Source of the DNA: Panorpa germanica | Lineage: Eukaryota > Arthropoda > Insecta > Mecoptera > Panorpidae | Reading direction: 5' to 3' | DNA length: 64,000 nucleotides | NCBI GenBank assembly: GCA_963678705.1 | Contig: OY783206.1 | Coordinates: forward strand, 25,679,807-25,743,806 | Shown here: piece by piece, positions 59,101 to 63,000 of the stretch | How the letters are laid out: every line of letters begins with the position of its first letter | Numbering within the stretch: the stretch's first letter is position 1 | Position numbers and translations under genes: made by a program | Notes under the pieces: generated by a model | What the model saw: the letters and a program-made list of their open reading frames with translations, nothing else | The model's database searches: none | Told to the model about the DNA's origin: nothing

Positions 59101-59343
59101 TCATAATGTTCGTACTTGACCTACATTTGAACATTAATTTACCTCTAATGATCCATTAGCTTCCTTGTCCACTAAATTAATTTTTTCCTGATATTTATCA
59201 TGAAATTCATTTATTATTTGTAAGGTATTTACTTCTCCACAAGGGCAGGTCCCTTTTTCCGAAATTGCATTGCATGGTGACTTGCTATCAGTCATTTCAG
59301 TTTCAATTACACTAGAATTACTATTCTGAACACTTGAAAACAT
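8059..59343 (-). CDS. Giant multi-exon coiled-coil protein (about 3,507 residues, 46 coding exons)
   Basis: Reading the minus strand from an ATG at 59341-59343 to a TGA at 8059-8061, I could chain 46 exons with GT donors, AG acceptors and compatible phases at every junction. Their total length is 10,524 nt, 3,508 codons including the stop. Most exons begin and end in phase 0. The product is almost entirely heptad-rich coiled coil (Leu, Glu, Lys, Gln), with a short acidic N-terminal region, a Ser/Pro-rich hinge (exon 12), a 1,215-residue block with internal repeats (exon 19), and a Cys/Pro/Ser-rich, non-coiled tail ending in LDER. No motor, kinase, GTPase or transmembrane segment is seen. Such proteins usually act as scaffolds or tethers at the centrosome, Golgi, cilium or synapse, but I do not recognise the family. 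An alternative terminal exon (50857-51414) means this may be two transcripts or two genes. Exon groups are listed separately. Confidence 0.78.
8262..8612 (+). repeat. Family A repeat, divergent internal copy
   Basis: In the intron between exons 47 and 46, this stretch matches the inside of the complete family A copy at 8839-9412 (CTGTTGGTAGTC, TTTATTTTATTTAACCCTG, TTGAATCCCTTT). Both terminal inverted repeats are missing and the match is patchy, so it is an old copy. Confidence 0.7.
8839..9412 (+). mobile_element. Family A MITE-like element, full copy
   Basis: The element starts AATGGGCTTGTGTCCT and ends with the reverse complement AGGACACAAGCCCATT. It is 574 bp and has no coding capacity. 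It lies in the intron between exons 46 and 45. No clear target-site duplication is seen beyond the AATGGGC/GCCCATT ends. Short terminal inverted repeats plus multiple copies at one size mark a non-autonomous DNA transposon. Confidence 0.85.
10141..10400 (+). mobile_element. Degraded LINE fragment (reverse transcriptase C-terminus)
   Basis: Plus-strand reading gives REIETLDHIKSSCEKR, the Cys/His-containing C-terminal segment typical of insect non-LTR reverse transcriptases, then KPWMTEIERKCEERERRVQ and a stop. It lies in the intron between exons 45 and 44, antisense to the host gene, and is 5'-truncated. Confidence 0.7.
11100..11660 (+). mobile_element. Degraded LINE fragment (reverse transcriptase thumb region)
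   Basis: The plus strand reads KVKMFQYFGYMLKKKE, recalling the conserved FKYLGY segment of LINE reverse transcriptases, in a purine-rich, stop-interrupted stretch. It is intronic (exons 44/43) and antisense to the host gene. Confidence 0.6.
15342..15471 (+). other. Short plus-strand ORF, possibly a LINE remnant
   Basis: Forty-three codons beginning MDSEELEQILKYVENIDSS run in a purine-rich patch in the intron between exons 39 and 38. The composition resembles ORF2 of the purine-rich LINE family nearby, but no diagnostic motif is present. Confidence 0.3.
17187..17345 (-). repeat. Family A repeat, truncated divergent copy
   Basis: This stretch begins AATGGGCTTGT and continues with the terminal part of family A in reverse orientation (TTTCTATAAAACTGTACTATATATT, then TTTAATAACTC and TAAAGGGATTC), and then homology stops. 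Confidence 0.65.
18012..18253. repeat. Long near-perfect palindrome (arms of about 100 bp)
   Basis: The left arm (from 18012) reads CGATAAGCGGGCACCAGAGG and onward; the right arm ending at 18253 is its reverse complement with few mismatches. The two are separated by roughly 40-50 bp. The right flank carries GGGACACCCTGTATATA, a motif common at the ends of insect MITEs. Transcribed, it would make a hairpin of about 100 bp. Confidence 0.88.
19330..19657 (-). mobile_element. Family A element, truncated, reverse orientation
   Basis: It carries family A sequence from the middle to the GGGCTTGTGTCCT end, which appears here on the plus strand as AGGACACAGGCCCATT at the right edge. The other half is missing. 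It faces the complete copy at 20275-20912 in inverted orientation, about 620 bp away. Confidence 0.8.
19800..20012. other. GC-rich, C-rich patch between inverted family A copies
   Basis: Base composition changes sharply to C-rich (including CCACCTCTCCCCTCTCCTCC) in an otherwise AT-rich intron. No ORF or RNA gene is recognised. Confidence 0.45.
20275..20912 (+). mobile_element. Family A MITE-like element, full copy
   Basis: It starts AATGGGCTTGTGTCCT and ends AGGACACAAGCCTATT, with one mismatch between the termini. Length is 638 bp, longer than the 8839 copy by internal indels. It has no coding capacity. Confidence 0.87.
22570..23090 (+). mobile_element. Degraded LINE 3' end
   Basis: The purine-rich plus strand carries AGGTGGATGACGGAGATAGA, which matches the LINE fragment at 10141-10400. 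It ends in TTGTAAAGCCGAAAGGCACA followed by an A/T-rich repeat of ATAAA units, a typical LINE 3' terminus. It is antisense to the host gene. Confidence 0.6.
23270..24080 (+). mobile_element. Scattered LINE 3' remnants around exon 35
   Basis: Two purine-rich pieces flank exon 35: 23270-23400 (GGAATGGAAACGCTAGAAGT) and 23920-24080, the latter ending AAAAGCCGGAAGGCGAAACA plus A-rich sequence like the 3' end at about 23035. Both have the same plus orientation as the other pieces. Confidence 0.45.
23677..32281 (-). CDS. Giant coiled-coil gene, exons 29-35
   Basis: Exons: 32281-32120, 31890-31765, 30921-30817, 28180-28118, 28031-27936, 24608-24525 and 23817-23677, each a multiple of three in phase 0. 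They encode coiled coil (for example exon 31 around VNLRKALEYHSNTICQLEKA and exon 35 around VIRLDRCLDLMRDANIELRV). Exon 34 (84 nt, IEQRDLLIHNLYLNLGEIEN) is supported by a TTTTCAG acceptor and the same GAG/GTTGGT donor as exon 30. Because it is in phase on both sides, it could be optional. Exon 32 has a TTCAAG acceptor, weaker than its neighbours. Exon 35 could also end earlier, after LLEMK, at an in-phase GTCAAT donor. Confidence 0.75.
25698..26000 (+). repeat. Family D repeat, copy 1
   Basis: It begins CTCACTGTTTTGATATTTAA and shares ATTTTGACAGTT, TAACAATTAGTAATAGA and CTTTTTATTTTTGACAAAC with copies at 40231-40633 and 47420-48089. Its right end is missing. It has no coding capacity. Confidence 0.65.
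26137..26721 (-). mobile_element. Internally deleted mariner-like element
   Basis: The element is 585 bp, flanked by TA on both sides, with terminal inverted repeats of about 80 bp starting CGAGGCGTGTTTTTTAAGT. On the minus strand it still encodes a mariner helix-turn-helix segment (EVRAVIRFLTAKGVKPIDIH) with a nonsense codon shortly after, then jumps to the typical transposase C-terminus (QWLTSLAAEFYEEGIQKLVP). The catalytic core between them is deleted, so it is non-autonomous. It lies in the intron between exons 34 and 33. Confidence 0.93.
26903..27644 (+). mobile_element. Family B inverted-repeat element, long copy
   Basis: The ends AATTGGGTTGTGAACTCATT and (reverse complement) AATGGCTTGTAAACTATTTT match each other and the shorter copy at 62331-62527. 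Length is 742 bp. The interior is AT-rich apart from a GC-richer patch near 27340-27430. No transposase is seen. Confidence 0.65.
28349..29637 (+). mobile_element. ORF1-only retroelement (half-LINE) with poly(A) tail and target-site duplication
   Basis: A single intact ORF (28493-29494) is followed by a short 3' UTR and a run of about 25 A residues (about 29610-29637). The flanks carry AATAACAGGAGT on the left (28337-28348) and AATAACAAGAGT on the right of the tail (11 of 12 match), a plausible target-site duplication. No endonuclease or reverse transcriptase follows, so it must have been mobilised in trans. This is the arrangement known from mammalian HAL1 half-LINEs. It lies in the intron between exons 32 and 31, antisense to the host gene. 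Confidence 0.78.
28493..29494 (+). CDS. LINE ORF1-type RNA-binding protein, intact (333 residues)
   Basis: An uninterrupted ORF starts at an ATG (28493) and ends at a TAA (29492-29494). Residues 1-165 look like two RRM-like alpha/beta modules (VEFVNVEYRMAITELHLFL; then YTIVKLHDIEYEMEDITI and GIRAVKMILKKEIPSYI). A single CCHC knuckle, CRLCDGLDHLGQDC, follows near residue 165. The C-terminal half is low-complexity, acidic then strongly basic (KKKYKKTERVTRAMEKKNK). This is the layout of ORF1 proteins of several insect LINE clades, where it coats the RNA; the clade is not certain. The absence of any stop or frameshift implies recent insertion or maintained function. It is not a host gene in the usual sense, though domestication cannot be excluded. 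Confidence 0.85.
   Translation: MEQNRKNTMRVEFVNVEYRMAITELHLFLRNKLELNVDDVLAIQVNGNKMLVKLKETNPIDELLEKYEEIKYIGTDNKTYKVILERADRYTIVKLHDIEYEMEDITIQHALQDYGKIVTIRKENWGKEMPFPVYNGIRAVKMILKKEIPSYISMMGRKVWASYTNQRKTCRLCDGLDHLGQDCLTHFKNRTSEKRTTLSYASITGNKTITENNIEAIGNRLPGVINEHDFPNWVNEKGKNNARKEAEAVNIIGEKKDIFKLPGPRIENKRKKNESTTTETTITESDNEDDSSDSNMVLEKETSDNDITKENAKKKYKKTERVTRAMEKKNKNL
29663..30066. mobile_element. Family F MITE with terminal inverted repeats of about 50 bp
   Basis: The left end GATATAGCTACACCTTTTG and the right end, whose reverse complement is GATATAGCTACACCTTCTG, match over about 50 bp with a few mismatches. The element is 404 bp and non-coding. It lies just after the half-LINE. Confidence 0.8.
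32336..32875 (+). repeat. Family C repeat, copy 1
   Basis: This stretch (containing CTCAAAATCTACTGGATCGA and TTTCATGAAAAATCGGTATT) is the reverse complement of 55305-55920 with moderate divergence. It lies in the intron between exons 29 and 28. No coding capacity or clear termini are seen. Confidence 0.8.
33600..34432. mobile_element. Family E element, copy 1, split by a nested hAT insertion
   Basis: The left end CCCTGTAAACATTTAGTAAA and the right end AAATGTTTACTGGG pair as terminal inverted repeats, shared with copies at 46046-46896 and 47613-47865. The element is interrupted at 33763-34288 by a hAT-type insertion; without it this copy is about 300 bp. Confidence 0.78.
33763..34288. mobile_element. 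Non-autonomous hAT-type element with 8-bp target-site duplication
   Basis: The ends CAGTGGCGTAGCTAGGTA and (reverse complement) CACTGGCGTAGCTAGGTA differ at one base. GTGAGCAA is duplicated exactly at 33755-33762 and 34289-34296. An 8-bp duplication and CAGTGGCGTAGC-type ends are characteristic of the hAT superfamily. The 526-bp interior has GGGGCCC-rich subterminal sequence but no transposase. Confidence 0.92.
35138..35776 (-). mobile_element. Family A MITE-like element, full copy, reverse orientation
   Basis: It runs AATGGGCTTGTGTCCT to AGGACACAAGCCCATT over 639 bp, in opposite orientation to the 20275 copy as judged by internal sequence. It lies in the intron between exons 29 and 28. Confidence 0.88.
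35898..41460 (-). CDS. Giant coiled-coil gene, exons 20-28
   Basis: Exons: 41460-41317, 41110-40742, 40065-39856, 39537-39307, 39210-38989, 38653-38519, 38052-37666, 36924-36766 and 35975-35898. All start and end in phase 0 and are multiples of three, so skipping any one would keep the frame. The product is coiled coil with short breaks: exon 21 ends QIIKQLMQKRR, exon 26 carries a Val/Thr/Pro-rich non-helical end (QTEVGMQ-like region ending TTSPC), and exon 27 has a CDTCGSGS segment. Exon 22 uses a GTTAGT donor and exon 25 a GTAGGT donor; both were chosen because they alone keep the frame. The other donors are mostly GTAAGT-like. Confidence 0.82.
38301..38500 (+). mobile_element. Family A element, 5'-truncated copy
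   Basis: Only the last 200 bp of family A remain, from GATGTCACAGTTATTTGAATG to ACACAACCCCATT. It lies in the short intron between exons 26 and 25, ending only 18 bp from the exon 25 donor. Confidence 0.8.
40231..40633 (+). repeat. Family D repeat, copy 2 (most complete)
   Basis: It begins TCACTCTTTTGATATTTAAT and ends AAAACAGTGAG, giving partly matching inverted ends. It shares long blocks with copies at 25698 and 47420, including GCAGGGAATGACTACTCATA. It is intronic (exons 22/21) and non-coding. Confidence 0.72.
41573..45217 (-). CDS. Giant coiled-coil gene, exon 19: 3,645-bp exon of about 105-residue repeats
   Basis: One uninterrupted exon of 1,215 codons starts at an acceptor (TTTTAG) just before an ATG (45215-45217) and ends at AAG followed by GTACGT. 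It is long alpha-helical coiled coil throughout. A recurrent module can be seen whose core is I-K-x-L-E-x-x-I-x-x-M-D-x-x-I-x-x-L-K-x-E-L. It begins near exon residues 192, 275, 381, 484, 596, 698, 807, 912 and 1024, a spacing of mostly 102-112 residues, close to 15 heptads. Between cores a second theme recurs: a leucine heptad segment, an E-L-x-x-S motif, then a charged stretch. The in-frame ATG at the exon start is not needed, because exon 18 reads in with phase 0. This would form a rod well over 100 nm long if continuous. Confidence 0.93.
45284..49616 (-). CDS. Giant coiled-coil gene, exons 12-18 (Ser/Pro hinge and coiled coils)
   Basis: Exons: 49616-49469, 49317-49265, 49159-49062, 48368-48191, 47356-47213, 45858-45646 and 45421-45284, 972 nt and 324 codons in all. 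Exon 12 breaks the coiled coil with a Ser/Pro-rich hinge containing CCSPRSPRSPQSTPFHTPR, a cluster of SP and TP sites of the kind proline-directed kinases phosphorylate. Exons 12 to 14 have phases 1, 0 and 2, and the shared codons are completed correctly. Exon 15 onward is acidic coiled coil (ISDVQEQLQQLDAFVSNIQ). Exon 17 starts VQPELVRDYKAKLKLVENIF. Donors and acceptors are all canonical GT/AG. These exons join exon 10 in phase only if exon 11 is skipped. Confidence 0.8.
46046..46896. mobile_element. Family E element, copy 2 (long)
   Basis: The termini CCCAGTAAACATTTTGGAGT and (right end) TGTTTACTGGG form inverted repeats, and TA flanks both sides. Length is 851 bp. It lies in the intron between exons 17 and 16, close to the possible alternative first exon. 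Confidence 0.75.
46936..46980 (-). CDS. Possible alternative first exon feeding exon 17
   Basis: An ATG at 46978-46980, immediately preceded by an in-frame TAA, opens 15 codons (MFKNAFGARRRILLK) that end at a donor (AAG followed by GTAAAAAT) in phase 0. That phase matches exon 17. It could give a third isoform starting from an internal promoter and lacking exons 1-16. The exon is short and the evidence is only the start codon, the donor and the phase, so it may be chance. Confidence 0.25.
47420..48089 (+). repeat. Family D repeat, copy 3, interrupted by a family E insertion
   Basis: Both halves of family D are present (TGCATTCCTTGTCACATAT on the left; GCAGGGAATGACTACACATA and AAAACAGTGAG on the right), separated by the family E element at 47613-47865. 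It lies in the intron between exons 16 and 15. Confidence 0.72.
47613..47865. mobile_element. Family E element, copy 3 (short), nested in family D
   Basis: It is 253 bp with ends CCCAGTAAACATTTTGGAGT and TTGTTTACTGGG, like copies 1 and 2. The minus-strand ORF across it is not a gene. Confidence 0.8.
48567..48660 (+). mobile_element. Jockey-type reverse transcriptase fragment
   Basis: The plus strand reads LSWKTHVKKKIEELKIKYRL, matching the same segment (LTWKTHIWKKRLQLEEKRRE) of the LINE at 1-3757. It lies in the intron between exons 15 and 14, antisense to the host gene, and is very short. Confidence 0.65.
50756..50761 (-). terminator. Putative poly(A) signal for the short isoform
   Basis: An AATAAA on the minus strand lies about 100 bp downstream of the exon 11 stop codon, as expected if exon 11 is a real terminal exon. 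Confidence 0.45.
50857..51414 (-). CDS. Giant coiled-coil gene, exon 11: alternative terminal exon with its own stop
   Basis: After an acceptor (TTTCTAG) at 51415-51416 a 558-nt open exon continues exon 10 in phase 0 and ends at a TAA (50857-50859). It encodes 185 residues, unlike the coiled coils around it: a Lys-rich start, then Ser/Arg/Asn/Thr-rich low-complexity sequence with SPTRTKH, SRNSPRTSRYLGF and IPTRMYF. A minus-strand AATAAA lies at 50756-50761, about 100 bp past the stop. Splicing exon 10 to this exon would give a 588-residue protein; skipping it to exon 12, also phase 0, gives the long form. Alternatively it closes a separate upstream gene and a second gene starts downstream. 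The basic, disordered composition would suit microtubule or nucleic-acid contact, but that is a guess. Confidence 0.7.
   Translation of the reverse strand, partial: FNALHKKKEKTDLKLILLMWKMLASSKSKRIKPPSFSITYKNGDPTSELVSKEVLDKDCYSTRIETNNNNIDGTETVQVNEIQRKTLEFKRNLRDSRVTITRDFTRYSSRSVSNSNSPTRTKHTLTEDGHRSRNSPRTSRYLGFVSDSNISNNDPESRIPTRMYFNPHEKSQGDSTTEHKNQKNR
51487..51830 (+). mobile_element. LINE fragment with RNase H-distal Cys motif
   Basis: The plus strand reads LIKWHKRGMRQIQNQCW, then LRTGHTRLTHRHLMSKTTAP and CRNCQTQIIVDHLLVTCPQY. This is the region that follows RNase H in I- and Jockey-group LINE polyproteins, with its zinc-like CxxC-H-C motif. It is degraded by stops and lies in the intron between exons 11 and 10, antisense to the host gene. 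Confidence 0.8.
52030..59343 (-). CDS. Giant coiled-coil gene, exons 1-10 (N-terminal 403 residues)
   Basis: Exons in transcript order: 59343-59143, 58070-57885, 57240-57086, 56445-56430, 56111-56041, 55190-55070, 54679-54654, 54546-54504, 53717-53511 and 52212-52030. Exon 1 starts with an ATG and encodes an acidic Ser-rich stretch with a CPCG motif. Exon 2 holds the first coiled coil (LTEQNIMFIETIEELERE). Exon 3 encodes a distinctive non-coiled segment, RWSIDDIDFYEITCEDIFG, which should be a good search probe. Exon 4 is a 16-nt microexon, and exons 7 and 8 are only 26 and 43 nt. Exons 9 and 10 return to coiled coil. Phases run 0,0,2,0,2,0,2,0,0,0, and each partial codon is completed correctly by the next exon. 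The small exons are the least certain part. Confidence 0.8.
52955..53000. repeat. Short tandem repeat, 19-bp unit, about 2.4 copies
   Basis: GGCGAGAGTACTCGAGAAA is repeated from 52955 and 52974, with a partial third unit from 52993. The neighbourhood (52700-53040) is GC-richer than the rest of the intron between exons 10 and 9. Confidence 0.85.
55305..55920 (-). repeat. Family C repeat, copy 2, inverted relative to copy 1
   Basis: It is the reverse complement of 32336-32875, with diagnostic blocks TTTTGAGCTAGAAAGGACAC and ATCGATTTTTCATGAAAAAA. It lies in the intron between exons 6 and 5. Confidence 0.8.
56664..56735 (+). tRNA. tRNA-Asp (anticodon GTC)
   Basis: A 72-nt cloverleaf is complete: acceptor stem TCCTCGA paired with TCGGGGA (one G-T pair), a D arm with the A box (TAGTATAGTGGTC), anticodon loop CTGTCAC with GTC at 56697-56699, and a T arm with the B box GGTTCGATTCC. 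It has no intron, and the CCA is not encoded, as expected in eukaryotes. A TTTTT terminator follows at 56739-56743. It lies in the intron between exons 4 and 3 of the giant gene, on the opposite strand. Confidence 0.98.
56739..56743 (+). terminator. RNA polymerase III terminator of the tRNA gene
   Basis: A run of five T residues starts four bases after the discriminator base of the tRNA, the normal polymerase III stop signal. Confidence 0.85.
57345..57740 (+). mobile_element. Degraded LINE fragment (reverse transcriptase C-terminal region)
   Basis: The plus strand reads MKAKAVMERVWKWGKRFRNG and, after stops, EEIKKIRVKAGVRSVKRLIK. Both resemble the C-terminal segments of an insect LINE reverse transcriptase. 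It lies in the intron between exons 3 and 2, antisense to the host gene. Confidence 0.65.
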
Positions 59344-60026
59344 TGTAGTATACCATAAGTAATTATATATTGTTAGTATTTTTACATCTCACTTTTATTT
59401 TTATAATATATTTTAAGGTATAAAGAACAGAAATGTATTGTGAACAAAACATCACGTATATATTTGACGTATTGTATTTTTACTTTTGATTAATGTTTTT
59501 ATGACTACTGACATCTGTGGATTTTTTTCAAACTTGTTTTTACTTTCGTACTCCCATTGTTCTTATTGGTTCTTATCATTTATTAATTTAAATTATTAAA
59601 GTAATAACTGAGGAATCCAGTAAAATTCGATATTACAATTCTTTAAGAGTAAATATATATCCATTTTAAAAACAAGTAAGATAATATATAATATGTGCGA
59701 TTTTATTGTATTTACAATGTAATTGAATTTTGTTTATTCATGCTTCCATAAAACAAACCATTTTCCTTCAATCATTACCATTGAAAGTATACTTATGTTG
59801 TAATTTATGTATGGCATAAATCTTGAATCTACTAATACACATAACTAAATAAGCATTATTTAATGTATATTTTTTTTATTTTAAATACATATAAAAATAG
59901 CATTTGTTTAATGATGACAATTTTTATTTTCAGTTAGAAAATTGTAGGTTATATTGTTTTTCTGACTTATCGGTAAAGACAAAAGTTTATAAATACGTTT
60001 GGAATCTAATTTTATGTTTATTTCAG
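59344..60026. promoter_or_regulatory. Divergent intergenic region between the giant gene and the Tudor gene
   Basis: This region separates the start codon of the minus-strand giant gene from the first visible acceptor of the plus-strand Tudor gene. It should hold the giant gene's promoter and 5' UTR and the upstream leader exon of the Tudor gene. It is AT-rich and I can name no specific factor site. Confidence 0.4.
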
Positions 60027-60036
60027 GATATACAGA

Positions 60037-63000
60037 ATGAGTTCTTATGCACTTAGTTATGATAGTTTGGTTATCTCACATGCAGTAAATCCATATGGAT
60101 TATGGTGTACAGATACTACAAATCAAACTGCCTTGCTGGATACATTACATAGTACTGGAGAGCAAATTTCTAAATACATGAAAACAAATCCTGTTCCCGT
60201 AGGATATAAATTATCTGTTGGTCAGGTACACTACACTTATACTTAATATATATTATACACACACTTAGATTACTTAAAATCTGGAAAAACTATGATACTT
60301 AATTGATAAATCATTGCATGTTAGAAAAGGTACTAATATTTGGTACTTTGACGGCCGGGTCTTAATTTGTGTTTGATTTTGATTTGACCTCTTACTACAA
60401 TTAATTTTTATAATATATAGTTAATATTGAACTAGAATATTTTAATTCGTTCCATCATTTTCGTAATATTCTTAATTTTGATTGAATTAATCAAGTATTG
60501 CATTTGCAGTACTAATTGTACGAAATAAATCTAAGGACTCATTTAGACTCCTAATATTCTGTCAGCTTTTTCTCAACTCGTCGATTATTGAATGAATATT
60601 AATAACTTTCTTTTATTCATAGGGATTTTAACAGTATCGCCTATTTAGTACAATCTTATTGAGTTTTAAATCTGTCCAATAACTCGTTTCAAAAAAATAT
60701 TATGAATCACATGAATAGTTAGAATCACACTCGGGTTGTGCATTAATATTATTAATTATTAATTTATCAAATAGTTATCAGGATATCCATTTAAATTGCA
60801 CAATACTTTAAACCTTACATAGTATATCAGATAATTGAATGCCAATTAACTAGATCAGTTGAAAAATTGCTTTATATTTTTACATAATTCCAGATATGCA
60901 TGTGTCTGCTATTTGTAGTTTGTGAAGTTTTAGTAATATACGAGTATATAAATTATATTTGTATTATTCGTTACAGGTAGTTTGTTACTATGAGCACTCG
61001 AATAAGATTTGGATGCGAGCAGTTATTGATAAAATATATGAGGAAAATAGTTCTGAATGTTATCTGATTTGGTTAACAGATTTTGGGTAAGTTTGACATA
61101 AAGATTTATGTAAATGGTCGGAGAAACACATCTAGACTAACTATTTAGAATTGCTGCTCGGGCGACGTATATAGTTCTGATATTATGTAATGTTGAAGCT
61201 GTGTTGTAAACTTCAATCAATAGACATAGAATTGAATAACCATTAAACATATTCAACCATAAAAACGTTGTTAACTACACAATTAAAAATTATATAAATG
61301 TGTTTAAATCAAAATAACTATAGAAATACTAGCAAAGAATAATATTCAAAGGTTTTAGTGTATCCTTTATAAATAATATCAGTAATATAAGTATTTAATA
61401 ACTTTTTCATAAAGAAATCCGAATCTTAAGGCTAACATCTCTATGAATTCATTAACATACTTGCAGTAATCGTTAAATCTTCTATTTCATCTTAACTATA
61501 ATCAGTTTTAAACCCATTACATATATGATTATAATTTTTAATTATTTTCACAGTCATCATTTGGAGATTATAAAGAAAAAACAATTGCTAGTTCCTCTAA
61601 AACCACCTCTTTCCGAAGCTGCTGCAAGAGGAATTTACAGAGCAGGTCTGTATGGAGTAGTACCAGCCTGTAAGGTAATATATTATCATTTCATTAAAAT
61701 CAAATTCATGTAAGAATATAAAATAAAAATCAGTCCTTTGCTAAATTTTTGCTACTTATTTAGAAATAAATACTATTGCATTTATGAGTTCTTTGACTAA
61801 TGACTTTTACATATCGATACATTGTTATTTATATTTTTACAAATATTTTCAGCAAGCTGATGTGCTATTTACTAGTTGTGAGATCGTAAAATGTGCATCT
61901 TGGAAACCAGGAGCTGTAAAGATTATTGAAAGATGTATCAAAGATGCGAAAAATATGGAATTTATTCCTAAAATGGAAAAGGTTGAACCAGACGATGACA
62001 ATGTGGTTAGTATATTGTTTGTACATTGTGCATATTATCATCATTATTATTTAAGAAAAACCAGTGCTAATGGAGGAGCTTGTAAGACGCTAAAAATTTT
62101 AACGCAATTTTTGAACTTTTTATAGAAACTATTAGGCAGATTATTATGAAACTTTCAACATAGTTTATAATCTGCTAAGCAAACGATTTGAATTGACTTT
62201 GTCAGCAAAAAGATGGTAATTTGATCAAACGTTCCATTTGATGTCAGCTATAGGATGATTAATTTCGTTTTTTTAATCTGGATTAAGACCCATTAATCCT
62301 CATTAGTAGAAGTCAATACATTTTTAAAACAATGGCTTTGTGAACTCATTTTTTGAGTCGTTTTTTAAATTTTTAATTGCGGCAGAACTAAAATTCAAAT
62401 TTGATATAGCTATAACTGTCAATTTTTGAATATTTAACAAGAAAAAATGATAATATACATAATAATTAAATGTACTTCAATCAAAAATAAAAAAGCAATC
62501 CTTAAAAAAGGAGTTCACAAACCTATTTTCTAGTCAACTGAACAGACTCCTCTCTTAATATATTTTTGTAAACGTATTATTTTTATCTTATTTTATTCTT
62601 TAGTAAGTCATTTTTTTATTGAATTCTATTTTATTTACAATCTGACAAAATTAACAATAAGTAAATTTATTAGCCTAATGTGGAATGGTAAGTAGCTATT
62701 CAATAGTCCTAATTGAAAATTATAACGAATGGGCTTGTGTCCTCATTTTTTAGTGGTCGATTGTTCAATGTGTATTGGCGTGTCTATTTTATTTAATATC
62801 TAAATGTCGACGGAGATATAGCAATTAAAAATTTGAATTGTAGTTTAGCGCTAGAAATCGTATATTTGTATGACGTGAAATGCATTTTAAATTCAGTTAT
62901 TTGTTGAGTAGGTCAGTGCTGCGGTAATGTTCTGTAGCTGTTGGTCAAATAATCAAGTCAAATCAAAGAATAATAAGTTTTTATTTTATTTAACCCTGCT

